Below are positions 9,631 through 15,962 of a DNA stretch of 15,962 nucleotides, piece by piece. A program made the translations under genes and the position numbers. Source of the DNA: Fluviibacter sp041311015 (GTDB lineage Bacteria; Pseudomonadota; Gammaproteobacteria; Burkholderiales; Rhodocyclaceae); contig JBFYKG010000029.1 in the NCBI GenBank assembly GCA_041311015.1, positions 1 through 15,962 of the forward strand, read 5' to 3'. Each line of letters starts with the position of its first letter. The first letter of the stretch is position 1. The notes below the pieces were generated by a model. The model made no database searches, was not told where the DNA came from, and saw only the letters and a list, made by a program, of their open reading frames with translations.

Positions 9631-10434
9631 TCAGGCGAGCTGATTTGCCAGCGCCACGAAATCGACTTCAGTAAGCTGTTCGGCACGCTCGGTCGGGTTC
9701 ACACCGGCTGCTTCAATCTGATCGGCTGACATGATGGGCTTGAGCGTATTACGCACCATCTTGCGCCGTTGGGAGAACGCTGCATTAACCACGGCCTGCA
9801 GCTTGGATTCATCCACCGGCAACCGGTCAGCGATCGCTTTGGGGATCATACGGACAACGGCCGAATTGACTTTAGGTGCCGGGTCAAAAGATTCCGGCGG
9901 CACATCGAGCAGCGGTTCCAGATAACAGTAGCGTTGCAGCATGACTGAGAGGCGACTGCGATCGGCATCACCCGGCGCGGCGACCATGCGATCGACCACT
10001 TCCTTTTGCAACATGGCGTGAATATCGCGGATGCCTTCCACCTTATCCAGCAGATGGAAAAGAATCGGGGTCGAGATGTTATAGGGCAGATTGCCAACAA
10101 CCCGCAGATCCGGACCCAGCGTCGAAAAGTCAAAGGCCAGCGCATCACCGGCGTGAATGGTCATCTGCTCGCGGCTGTATTTCTTTTCCAGTCGGGCAAT
10201 CAGATCGCGATCCAGTTCCACCACATGCAGATGCCCGGCGCGTTCCAGCAACGGTTGTGTCAGTGCCCCTAGACCCGGGCCGATTTCGACAACCCGTTCA
10301 CCACTGCGCGGATTTACGGCGTCGACAATGCTGTGAATGATGCCCTGGTCAATCAGAAAATTCTGACCGAAACGTTTGCGCGCTTTGTGGCCGGTTTCTG
10401 CCGCCAGTTTGGTTCTGGGTGGGGGGCGGTTCAT
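9631..10434 (-). CDS. rsmA: 16S rRNA (adenine(1518)-N6/adenine(1519)-N6)-dimethyltransferase
   Basis: Also called KsgA. It uses S-adenosylmethionine to dimethylate two adjacent adenines in the 3' terminal helix of 16S rRNA, a late 30S maturation step. The 267 residues match the family. The N-terminal RFGQNFLID lies at 21-29, SAM motif I is EIGPGLGALT at 50-59, the acidic ribose-binding ELDRDL is at 73-78, and the N6-methyltransferase catalytic motif NLPYNIS is at 115-121. The C-terminal half contains the family FSQRRKMVRNTLK stretch. The ATG at 10434 overlaps the pdxA stop codon (ATGA, 4 bp), so it is probably translated by coupling. It is the last gene of the lptD-surA-pdxA-rsmA run in this window; apaG/apaH, which follow in enterobacteria, are absent and xth lies there on the other strand. 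Confidence 0.98.
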   Translation of the reverse strand: MNRPPPRTKLAAETGHKARKRFGQNFLIDQGIIHSIVDAVNPRSGERVVEIGPGLGALTQPLLERAGHLHVVELDRDLIARLEKKYSREQMTIHAGDALAFDFSTLGPDLRVVGNLPYNISTPILFHLLDKVEGIRDIHAMLQKEVVDRMVAAPGDADRSRLSVMLQRYCYLEPLLDVPPESFDPAPKVNSAVVRMIPKAIADRLPVDESKLQAVVNAAFSQRRKMVRNTLKPIMSADQIEAAGVNPTERAEQLTEVDFVALANQLA

Positions 10435-11447
10435 CCCGTGGCGCTTTCCGCCAGTTGCGATGCCAACGCTACGGCCGCAAACAGACTGCCCGGATCCGCA
10501 GCACTGGGATCGCCCACCGGTCGCCCGGCCAGATCCAGCGCCGTGCCGTGATCAACCGAGGTGCGAATGATCGGCAGGCCCAGCGTGATGTTGATGCCCT
10601 GGCCGAAGGTCGCGTACTTGAGCGGTGCTAAACCCTGGTCGTGGTACATGGCCAGTACCGCATCGCCCTGGGGCAACACCCGGGGCGTAAACAGGGTATC
10701 CGCCGGCAAGGGGCCGATGAGCTCCATACCTTCCGCGCGGAGTGCATCAAGAACCGGCGTAATGACCTCTATCTCTTCACGCCCCATATGACCGCCCTCG
10801 CCGGCATGCGGATTGAGCCCGGTTACGAGGATCCGCGGTGAGGGGATGCCAAATTTTTCACGCAGATCGGCATGAAGAATACGCAGTACCGCCGTCAATT
10901 CGACGGGCGTTATCGCGGCCGGCACATCGGCCAGCGCCAGATGCGTGGTCGCGAGCGCCACCCGCAAAGGGCCCTGCGGCGTTTCGCCAGCCAGCATCAT
11001 CACCACGCGCGGGGTGTTTGTCTGCTCGGCGAGGTATTCGGTGTGGCCGGTAAAGGGACGGCCGGCATCATTGATCACACCCTTGTGCAAAGGGGCGGTG
11101 ACCATGGCCGCGAACTCCCCCGACTGGCACCCGGCAATCGCCCGATCCAGGAGACGGATCACATCATCGGCGTTGGCTGCATTCAACTGACCGGCGACCA
11201 CGGGGGCCGTAAGCGGCAGATCACAGACGGTCAGCACACCGCGCCGTGATGGCTGTGCAGGACGTGCCGGATCATAGTTTTCGAATGTGACGTTGACGCC
11301 CGTTTGTACAGCGCGCGCTTCGAGTAAAGCCCGGTTGCACAACACAATCAGCGCATCGGGCCAGTCCCGATCGGCCAGACGCAGACAGAGATCGGGGCCG
11401 ATGCCCGCCGGCTCGCCCGAGGTAATGGCCAATCGCCGTGTGGTCAT
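10431..11447 (-). CDS. pdxA: 4-hydroxythreonine-4-phosphate dehydrogenase
   Basis: NAD-dependent enzyme of the DXP-dependent pyridoxal 5'-phosphate pathway. It oxidises 4-phosphohydroxy-L-threonine, whose product decarboxylates to 3-amino-2-oxopropyl phosphate, the substrate for PdxJ. It is 338 residues, full length. The N-terminal ITSGEPAGIGPDL is diagnostic, GHTEYLAE (134-141) provides the substrate-binding His-Thr, and the three metal-binding histidines are at 169 (ATTHLAL), 214 (LNPHAGE) and 269 (MYHDQGLAPLK). The SVDHGTALDLAG stretch near 297 completes the active-site signature. The ATG at 11447 begins 6 bp after the surA stop, and the gene overlaps rsmA by 4 bp. The surA-pdxA-rsmA arrangement is the well-known conserved order, so the metabolic gene is likely carried in an envelope/ribosome operon rather than controlled by vitamin B6. 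Confidence 0.97.
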   Translation of the reverse strand: MTTRRLAITSGEPAGIGPDLCLRLADRDWPDALIVLCNRALLEARAVQTGVNVTFENYDPARPAQPSRRGVLTVCDLPLTAPVVAGQLNAANADDVIRLLDRAIAGCQSGEFAAMVTAPLHKGVINDAGRPFTGHTEYLAEQTNTPRVVMMLAGETPQGPLRVALATTHLALADVPAAITPVELTAVLRILHADLREKFGIPSPRILVTGLNPHAGEGGHMGREEIEVITPVLDALRAEGMELIGPLPADTLFTPRVLPQGDAVLAMYHDQGLAPLKYATFGQGINITLGLPIIRTSVDHGTALDLAGRPVGDPSAADPGSLFAAVALASQLAESATG

Positions 11448-11453
11448 GGGCGT

Positions 11454-12833
11454 TTACTGATCTTCGAGCCGGATCTCGACGTAGGACCGGTCGCGGACCT
11501 GACGGATCCATTCGAGATTGGCATCTTCGATTTTGCGTTGCCGTAGCGCCATCATGGCACGTTGGCGCTGCCGGTCCTGGGAGACATCGGTGGTCCGACG
11601 CTCTAGCACCTGGATGATATGGAAGCCAAAGGGTGACTGTACCGGGCCACTGATCTCACCAATCTTCAGCGCGTTCATGGCCTGCTCGAAAGGCTGTACC
11701 GTATCACCCGGGTAGAGCCAGCCCAGATCGCCGCCCTTCTGGGCAGAGCCATCCTGGGAATAGAGTTTGGCTAGCGCCGCAAAGTCTTCGCCCGATTTCA
11801 GGCGCTGATGCACCTGGGTGATCTTGTGCTTGGCTTCGGATTCCGAGGTGATTTCGGTCACCTTGATCAGAATATGCCGGGCATGCGTCTGCTGGACCTG
11901 CGGTAGGCCACTGCCACCGCGCCGACCGATCAGTTTGACGATGTGGAAGCCGCTGGGGCTGCGCACCACATCACTGACCTGACCGGGCTTGAGGTTGGCA
12001 ATGGCCGACGACATCACCTGCGGCAGGCTGTCGATCGGGCGAAAACCAAGGTCGCCCCCCTGCATGGCGTCATTAGATTCCGAGTAAGTCGCTGCCAGCT
12101 GCGCAAAATCTTTGCCGGCCTTGGCCTGCTCATCAATGCCTACCGCCTTGAGTCGCAGCTTCTGCAAAGTCTCGGGTGATGCCCCTTCGGGAATACGGAT
12201 CACGATGTGCGCCAGATGCACTTCCTCTCCCGACCCGGCGCTGGCCTGATTGGCCAAAAAGTTATCGACTTCGCCGGGGGAGATGTTGATCTTGGCATCG
12301 ACTTCGCGTTCACGGATGCGGGCGATCATCATCTGGTCTCTGATCTCTTCGCGGAAATCGTTCCATTTCATGCCGTCTTTTTCGACGGTCTGACGCATCT
12401 GGGCCGTGCTGACTTTCTGGTTGGCGGCAATGCGATCCAACGCCTGACTCAGCTCGTTGTCCTCAACACGAACGCCGGCTTCCTTGGCCTGTTGCACCTG
12501 CGCCCGCTCGGTAATCATCTGATCCAGCACCTGGCGACGCAGGACATCTGGCGGTGGTAGCTGTACCTTCTGACGATGCAGCTGAGCGGTCGCCGCACGC
12601 GTGCGCGAATCCAGCTGATACTGGGTAATCACCCCTTCGTTGACCACCGCCACGATACGATCCAGCGTCTGCGGCTGCGCCGGCCGGTGGGCTGCTGTCT
12701 GCGCGTGATTCTGAGCCTGGCTCTGCGAATGACTTTGCGCCTGTGCGCCTAAAGGCAACAACATGGCAGCGAGCAACAACACACCCCACAGGCGTTTGAA
12801 GAAGAGTGCAGCGGATCGATCAGCGAGTCTCAT
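11454..12833 (-). CDS. surA: Periplasmic chaperone / peptidyl-prolyl isomerase SurA
   Basis: Parvulin-type chaperone that escorts unfolded outer-membrane proteins, LptD among them, to the BAM complex. It has 459 residues, slightly longer than E. coli SurA. The signal peptide covers 1-32 (Arg/Lys then LWGVLLLAAMLLPL, cleavage after AQA). It is followed by an unusual Gln/His/Ser/Ala-rich tract at 33-54, absent from E. coli SurA as I know it. The N-terminal chaperone region starts RIVAVVNEGVITQYQLDSR. Two parvulin domains follow at about 204-303 (HLAHIVIRIPEG to PSGFHIVKLIG) and 315-413 (QTHARHILIKV to PFGFHIIQVLE), then a C-terminal helix. The ATG at 12833 lies 20 bp downstream of lptD and lacks a strong Shine-Dalgarno, so coupling or readthrough from lptD is likely. 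pdxA follows after 6 bp. Confidence 0.96.
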   Translation of the reverse strand: MRLADRSAALFFKRLWGVLLLAAMLLPLGAQAQSHSQSQAQNHAQTAAHRPAQPQTLDRIVAVVNEGVITQYQLDSRTRAATAQLHRQKVQLPPPDVLRRQVLDQMITERAQVQQAKEAGVRVEDNELSQALDRIAANQKVSTAQMRQTVEKDGMKWNDFREEIRDQMMIARIREREVDAKINISPGEVDNFLANQASAGSGEEVHLAHIVIRIPEGASPETLQKLRLKAVGIDEQAKAGKDFAQLAATYSESNDAMQGGDLGFRPIDSLPQVMSSAIANLKPGQVSDVVRSPSGFHIVKLIGRRGGSGLPQVQQTHARHILIKVTEITSESEAKHKITQVHQRLKSGEDFAALAKLYSQDGSAQKGGDLGWLYPGDTVQPFEQAMNALKIGEISGPVQSPFGFHIIQVLERRTTDVSQDRQRQRAMMALRQRKIEDANLEWIRQVRDRSYVEIRLEDQ

Positions 12834-12853
12834 AGGTTCATTGTGTTACGTGA

Positions 12854-15800
12854 TCAGTAGTAGGGATCTGTCATTGGGGTCATGAAGGCAGCATCCGAGG
12901 TTCTCGTGTAATTCGGGATGTTCCGGCGCAACACATCCATCGGGCTGGAGCCCACACTACCCATACCCTTCAGCTCCAGCTGGATGAAGAAGCTGGTGTT
13001 AAGGAACGGCGTCTGGGTCGAGCTATAGGTCATGGCACGGTGATACACGGCGCGCAATGCCCAACATGCCGCGTTATATTCCAGGCCAGCCAGACTTTCA
13101 ATCTGCGACTGCTGAACCGCCGAATAGGTGTAGCGACCCACCGCACGCAACGGCCCCCAGAGCTTCCAGGCGCCGTTGATGTCATTCATCATCACCGGGT
13201 TGGTGGCGCCACCGCCGGGAATGTAGTCCTCATTCTGGTAGCGGTACGCGTAGTTCAGCACGTTCTCGCGACTGGGCTGGATACGCATCCCAATATTGGC
13301 CCGGTTGATGCGGTTCACATTGCCGTTGCCAACCGAGGCCGATTGCGCATACGGACTGACCTGGGCAAAGCCGTTGATCGAGGTATAAGGCAGCACCATG
13401 CCGGATGCCTGCGCGAAATAGTCATTTGCGTTGTAGCTACTGGTCGCCTGGCTCGAATAGAGGTTAACCTGCTGCGGCTGGAAGAGAATCCGTTGACCGA
13501 CGCTGAAGCTCATCAGCTGCATCCCCGTCTTTTCCATCGAGTAGCGCGAGGTGACCGCGGCCGTGACCTGGTTGGCATTGGAGACGCGGTCCCAACCGGT
13601 GAACATGTTCTCGCTGAACATCTGGGCGTAGCTCACGTCAGCCACACCGGTATCGAACAGCGGCAGATTGGTCTGGCTACGATAAGGGACGTACAAATAG
13701 TAAAGACGCGGCTCGAGCGTCTGATTCAGACTGCGGCCAAAGTAGTCGGTCTTGCGATCAAACACCAGGCCGCTATCGAGCGAGAGTATCGGCAGCGTGC
13801 GCGAAGCGATGTCCTGGTTAATCCCCGTTGTACTACCACTCCCCGAGTTGGTCAGCTGACCGGCATTGGTGTTGTACTGCGTGTAGTGCACCCCGAATTT
13901 CGGGGTCAGGAAGACGCCCGGGCTTTGCCAGCTGGTCGCCATCTGTGGGTACGCCCAAAAACGGTTCCCCTGCACCAGGCTTTGCGTCTGGTTGGTGAAG
14001 TACGAGTTGTTGGCAGTAACGATGGCATCCAGTCGGGTGGGCTGGTCAAACATGCCCATACTCTGCAGGACTTCAAGTTCATCCTGATCATTCAGCTTCA
14101 CATTACTGAAACCGGCCGACCCCAGGAGCGAACGATTCATGCTGAAGTTAACCTGCGGCAAGAGCTGATACGGCGTGGAAACCGGTGCACTCGGGTTGAA
14201 GTTCAGCGTCTGGTAACCCTGGGCCACAACCGAGGCATTCCAGGTTTGTGCGCCGTAATTGACGCGGCCCGTACGCGGCAGATACGACTGCGACATCGCC
14301 GCCAGTGAATTGTTCAGGTCGGTGAAGTAATACGAATCCGAGACACCCTGCAGATCCCAGGCGCCGCTCAACCCCGGCACATAGCTCCCGAAGTTCTGCT
14401 GATGCTGCGACAGGAAGCTCCAGCGCTCGCGGTTGGTCATGCGGTCGTTCGGCATGTAGTTGAAGGCGTCACGACCATTGAAGGTGGGGGCGACGGTCTT
14501 GCCTTCGTTGCCAAGATACCGCGAGTCGATATTCAGCGAGGTGCCCCGCTTGCCGTAGACGACCGGCGTAAATGTGGCATCGTAGTTCGGCGCCAGATTG
14601 AGGTAATACGGCACCGAGGCCTGGAAGCCGTTCAGCTGCGAGGTCCCGAAGCTGGGTGACAGGAAACCCGAATGCCGCCCGCGATCCAACGGGAAGAATG
14701 CGTACGGCGTATAGAAGAACGGCACGTTCTGGAAGTAGAGCAGCGAATTGGATGCGTTGCCCGAGTTCTGCTCGTAATCGGCGTGGTAGGTCGATGCCCG
14801 CAGGTACCAGCCGCTATCACCCGCAGGACAGGTGGTGTAGGTGGCATCCTCCGCCTTGTAACGGCCCTCCCCCTCGAAGTAGATGCGCGAGGCCTGACCA
14901 TGTGAAATCGTTTCAATCACCTTGGCCAGAGGTGCCTGACCCGGCAACATCACGTTGCCTTCGGCACCGGTCATGTTGGCATTGGGTGAATCCACAGGGA
15001 CAGTGTCTGCGGTCGCCGGGGCCGCAATATTCGACACCCCGGGCTGCTGGGTCATCGTCGCGCTCGCCGCACCGCCATAAGAGGGCGTGGTGCCCGGCGA
15101 CATCGCCAGCTGTTGACTGGTAGCCGGTGCCCCCGTGCCACCGACCGACGGGGCGTTGAAGTTCCAAGGTCCCTGGTTCGGCTGCGTCACGCGCTTCTGC
15201 TGGCGGATCTCGTAGTTCACGTTGTCAATGTAACCGGTGCGGGCTGCGACCACCATGTTGGCCTCACTGCCCGACATGGTGGTGCCTTGCTGAGGGTCGC
15301 GATAGAGCACATTACCCTGGGCATCGACGTTGTCTTCAACGATGTTGTAGACCAGCCGGTCTGCATTGAGCAGTGCACCATCCCGGCGTAATTCGGCATT
15401 GCCGGTAGCGATCATCTCCAGATCATTCCGGCCGGTAATGGTGTCGGCCAACAGCTCGGTCTGATCTTTGGGCAGCGCCTGCGGCATCGGCTTGGGTTCC
15501 ACCGGGGCCTCCCGATCGGTTGCCGTAAACGGCTGATCCTTGCGATCACGGCTGGCCACCGTGGTTTCAGTCGGCTGGGTTCTTGCCGGCAGCGGTTCAT
15601 TCGGGACCGCCGGTGCCGAAGGCACACGCGGTGCCACAGGCTCGGGCGCGGTGGGCGCGGGCGCCGGTTCTGTCGGTGCCGATGCGGGCTCGTTCACCGG
15701 TTCACGTGTCGGGGTCGGGCTTGCCTTGGCGGTGGTCGTGCGGGGTTGCGGTTGAGCCTGCGCTGCAGGGGCATCCGGCAGGGGCTCGCCTGCCGCAGGC

Positions 15801-15962
15801 GTCTGAGGGATGTTACTGGCCGTATTGGTCGGGGCCGCTTTGGCTTTTTTAGCCGACTTCACGGGTGGCGGCATACCACCCAGAGCCGCGGGCGGTGTTG
15901 CGACCGGAGCGCCCCCCAACAGGGCAGGGTCAATCAACAGCGGGGCCAAACGGGTGGGGGTC
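12854..15962 (-). CDS. lptD: LPS-assembly protein LptD (5' end beyond the window)
   Basis: Outer-membrane barrel that, with LptE, inserts lipopolysaccharide into the outer leaflet. At least 1031 residues are visible (numbered from the TTG at 15949). The frame stays open to the right edge and no signal peptide is seen, so the true start lies outside. E. coli LptD has 784. Residues 1-165 are Pro/Ala/Thr-rich. Residues 166-390 are the periplasmic LptA-like domain (LLADTITGRNDLEMIATGNAEL; RIYFEGEGRYKAEDATYTTC), interrupted by a low-complexity stretch at about 250-345. Residues 400-1010 form the barrel (FPLDRGRHSGFLSP; LEPRLYYLYVPY), ending MDVLRRNIPNY plus an 18-residue tail that ends in Tyr-Tyr. 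Only two cysteines are present, Cys374 and Cys962. surA starts 20 bp downstream, as in the usual lptD-surA-pdxA-rsmA order. Confidence 0.95.
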   Translation of the reverse strand, partial: TPTRLAPLLIDPALLGGAPVATPPAALGGMPPPVKSAKKAKAAPTNTASNIPQTPAAGEPLPDAPAAQAQPQPRTTTAKASPTPTREPVNEPASAPTEPAPAPTAPEPVAPRVPSAPAVPNEPLPARTQPTETTVASRDRKDQPFTATDREAPVEPKPMPQALPKDQTELLADTITGRNDLEMIATGNAELRRDGALLNADRLVYNIVEDNVDAQGNVLYRDPQQGTTMSGSEANMVVAARTGYIDNVNYEIRQQKRVTQPNQGPWNFNAPSVGGTGAPATSQQLAMSPGTTPSYGGAASATMTQQPGVSNIAAPATADTVPVDSPNANMTGAEGNVMLPGQAPLAKVIETISHGQASRIYFEGEGRYKAEDATYTTCPAGDSGWYLRASTYHADYEQNSGNASNSLLYFQNVPFFYTPYAFFPLDRGRHSGFLSPSFGTSQLNGFQASVPYYLNLAPNYDATFTPVVYGKRGTSLNIDSRYLGNEGKTVAPTFNGRDAFNYMPNDRMTNRERWSFLSQHQQNFGSYVPGLSGAWDLQGVSDSYYFTDLNNSLAAMSQSYLPRTGRVNYGAQTWNASVVAQGYQTLNFNPSAPVSTPYQLLPQVNFSMNRSLLGSAGFSNVKLNDQDELEVLQSMGMFDQPTRLDAIVTANNSYFTNQTQSLVQGNRFWAYPQMATSWQSPGVFLTPKFGVHYTQYNTNAGQLTNSGSGSTTGINQDIASRTLPILSLDSGLVFDRKTDYFGRSLNQTLEPRLYYLYVPYRSQTNLPLFDTGVADVSYAQMFSENMFTGWDRVSNANQVTAAVTSRYSMEKTGMQLMSFSVGQRILFQPQQVNLYSSQATSSYNANDYFAQASGMVLPYTSINGFAQVSPYAQSASVGNGNVNRINRANIGMRIQPSRENVLNYAYRYQNEDYIPGGGATNPVMMNDINGAWKLWGPLRAVGRYTYSAVQQSQIESLAGLEYNAACWALRAVYHRAMTYSSTQTPFLNTSFFIQLELKGMGSVGSSPMDVLRRNIPNYTRTSDAAFMTPMTDPYY
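14915..15202 (-). other. Low-complexity insertion inside the LptD periplasmic domain
   Basis: This segment encodes about LptD residues 250-345, rich in Gly, Ala, Ser, Thr, Pro, Gln and Asn (for example GGTGAPATSQQLAMSPGTTP). It sits between a strand ending IDNVNYEIR and the strand beginning SHGQASRIYFEG. In the LptDs I know these strands are separated only by a short loop, so this is probably a disordered loop extension. Boundaries are approximate. Confidence 0.6.
15455..15949 (-). other. Proline/alanine-rich N-terminal region of LptD
   Basis: This encodes LptD residues 1-165 as visible, dominated by Pro, Ala, Thr and Glu with charged interruptions (KSAKKAKAAP; ASRDRKDQP) and repeated Ala-Pro/Pro-Glu units near residues 88-120. 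The coding strand there has short GC-rich repeated units. It is probably a disordered periplasmic linker between the signal peptide, outside the window, and the LptA-like domain. Confidence 0.6.

Noticed and set aside
12830..12841. Three-codon ATG frame (Met-Asn-Leu-stop) whose stop overlaps the surA ATG
   Set aside because: It forms an ATGA overlap that could couple translation, but a frame this short is easily chance and no ribosome site precedes it.
13040..14308. 422-residue open frame on the plus strand opposite lptD
   Set aside because: It lies entirely antisense to the well-supported LptD barrel, has Arg/Val/His-heavy composition with no recognisable motif, and long antisense frames are expected in GC-rich coding sequence. 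I treat it as a shadow.
15630..15690. GC-rich tandem-like repeats considered as a CRISPR or a DNA-level repeat array
   Set aside because: The units are short and irregular, and explained by Ala-Pro/Pro-Glu codons of the LptD linker; there are no spacers or conserved repeats.

Overview
The window looks like core chromosome from a GC-rich proteobacterium, most likely a betaproteobacterium. That call rests on gene order and protein character: ftsK-lolA-rarA-serS divergent from trxB, and lptD-surA-pdxA-rsmA. It is inferred from memory of these neighbourhoods, not from a database search, and I cannot name an order or genus. I see no rRNA, tRNA, CRISPR array, insertion sequence, phage gene or attachment site. 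Coding density is close to complete; the only intergenic stretch of any size is about 80 to 150 bp (7145-7294).

Layout. Positions 48-1559 (+) hold mltF, a membrane-anchored lytic transglycosylase. It converges on a four-gene minus-strand operon read from about 7144 down to 1545: ftsK, lolA, rarA, serS (spacings +4, +15 and -8 bp). The mltF and serS 3' ends overlap by 15 bp. Positions 7217-7294 are a divergent control region with a palindromic -10-like element and a terminator-like hairpin. From 7295 to 9616 (+) run trxB, an unrecognised membrane-anchored cysteine-containing protein, and xth (exonuclease III), the last two joined by an ATGA overlap. xth converges with a 14 bp gap on a second minus-strand operon that enters from the right edge: lptD (5' end outside the window), surA, pdxA, rsmA (spacings +20, +6 and -4 bp).

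How the genes work together. LolA carries lipoproteins to the outer membrane, SurA chaperones outer-membrane barrel proteins including LptD, and LptD places LPS in the outer membrane, so both operons mix envelope assembly with housekeeping. FtsK (chromosome dimer resolution), RarA (stalled forks) and Xth (abasic sites) are DNA maintenance. SerS and RsmA serve translation, PdxA makes vitamin B6 and TrxB keeps thioredoxin reduced.

I did not find a new defence, mobile or biosynthetic system. The points that deserve a second look are: the unusual LptD (a proline/alanine-rich N-terminal region of about 165 residues, a low-complexity insertion of about 95 residues inside the periplasmic domain, and only two cysteines); the trxB leader hairpin and shared palindromic promoter; the unrecognised 178-residue protein coupled to xth; and two convergent operon junctions with no room for ordinary terminators.
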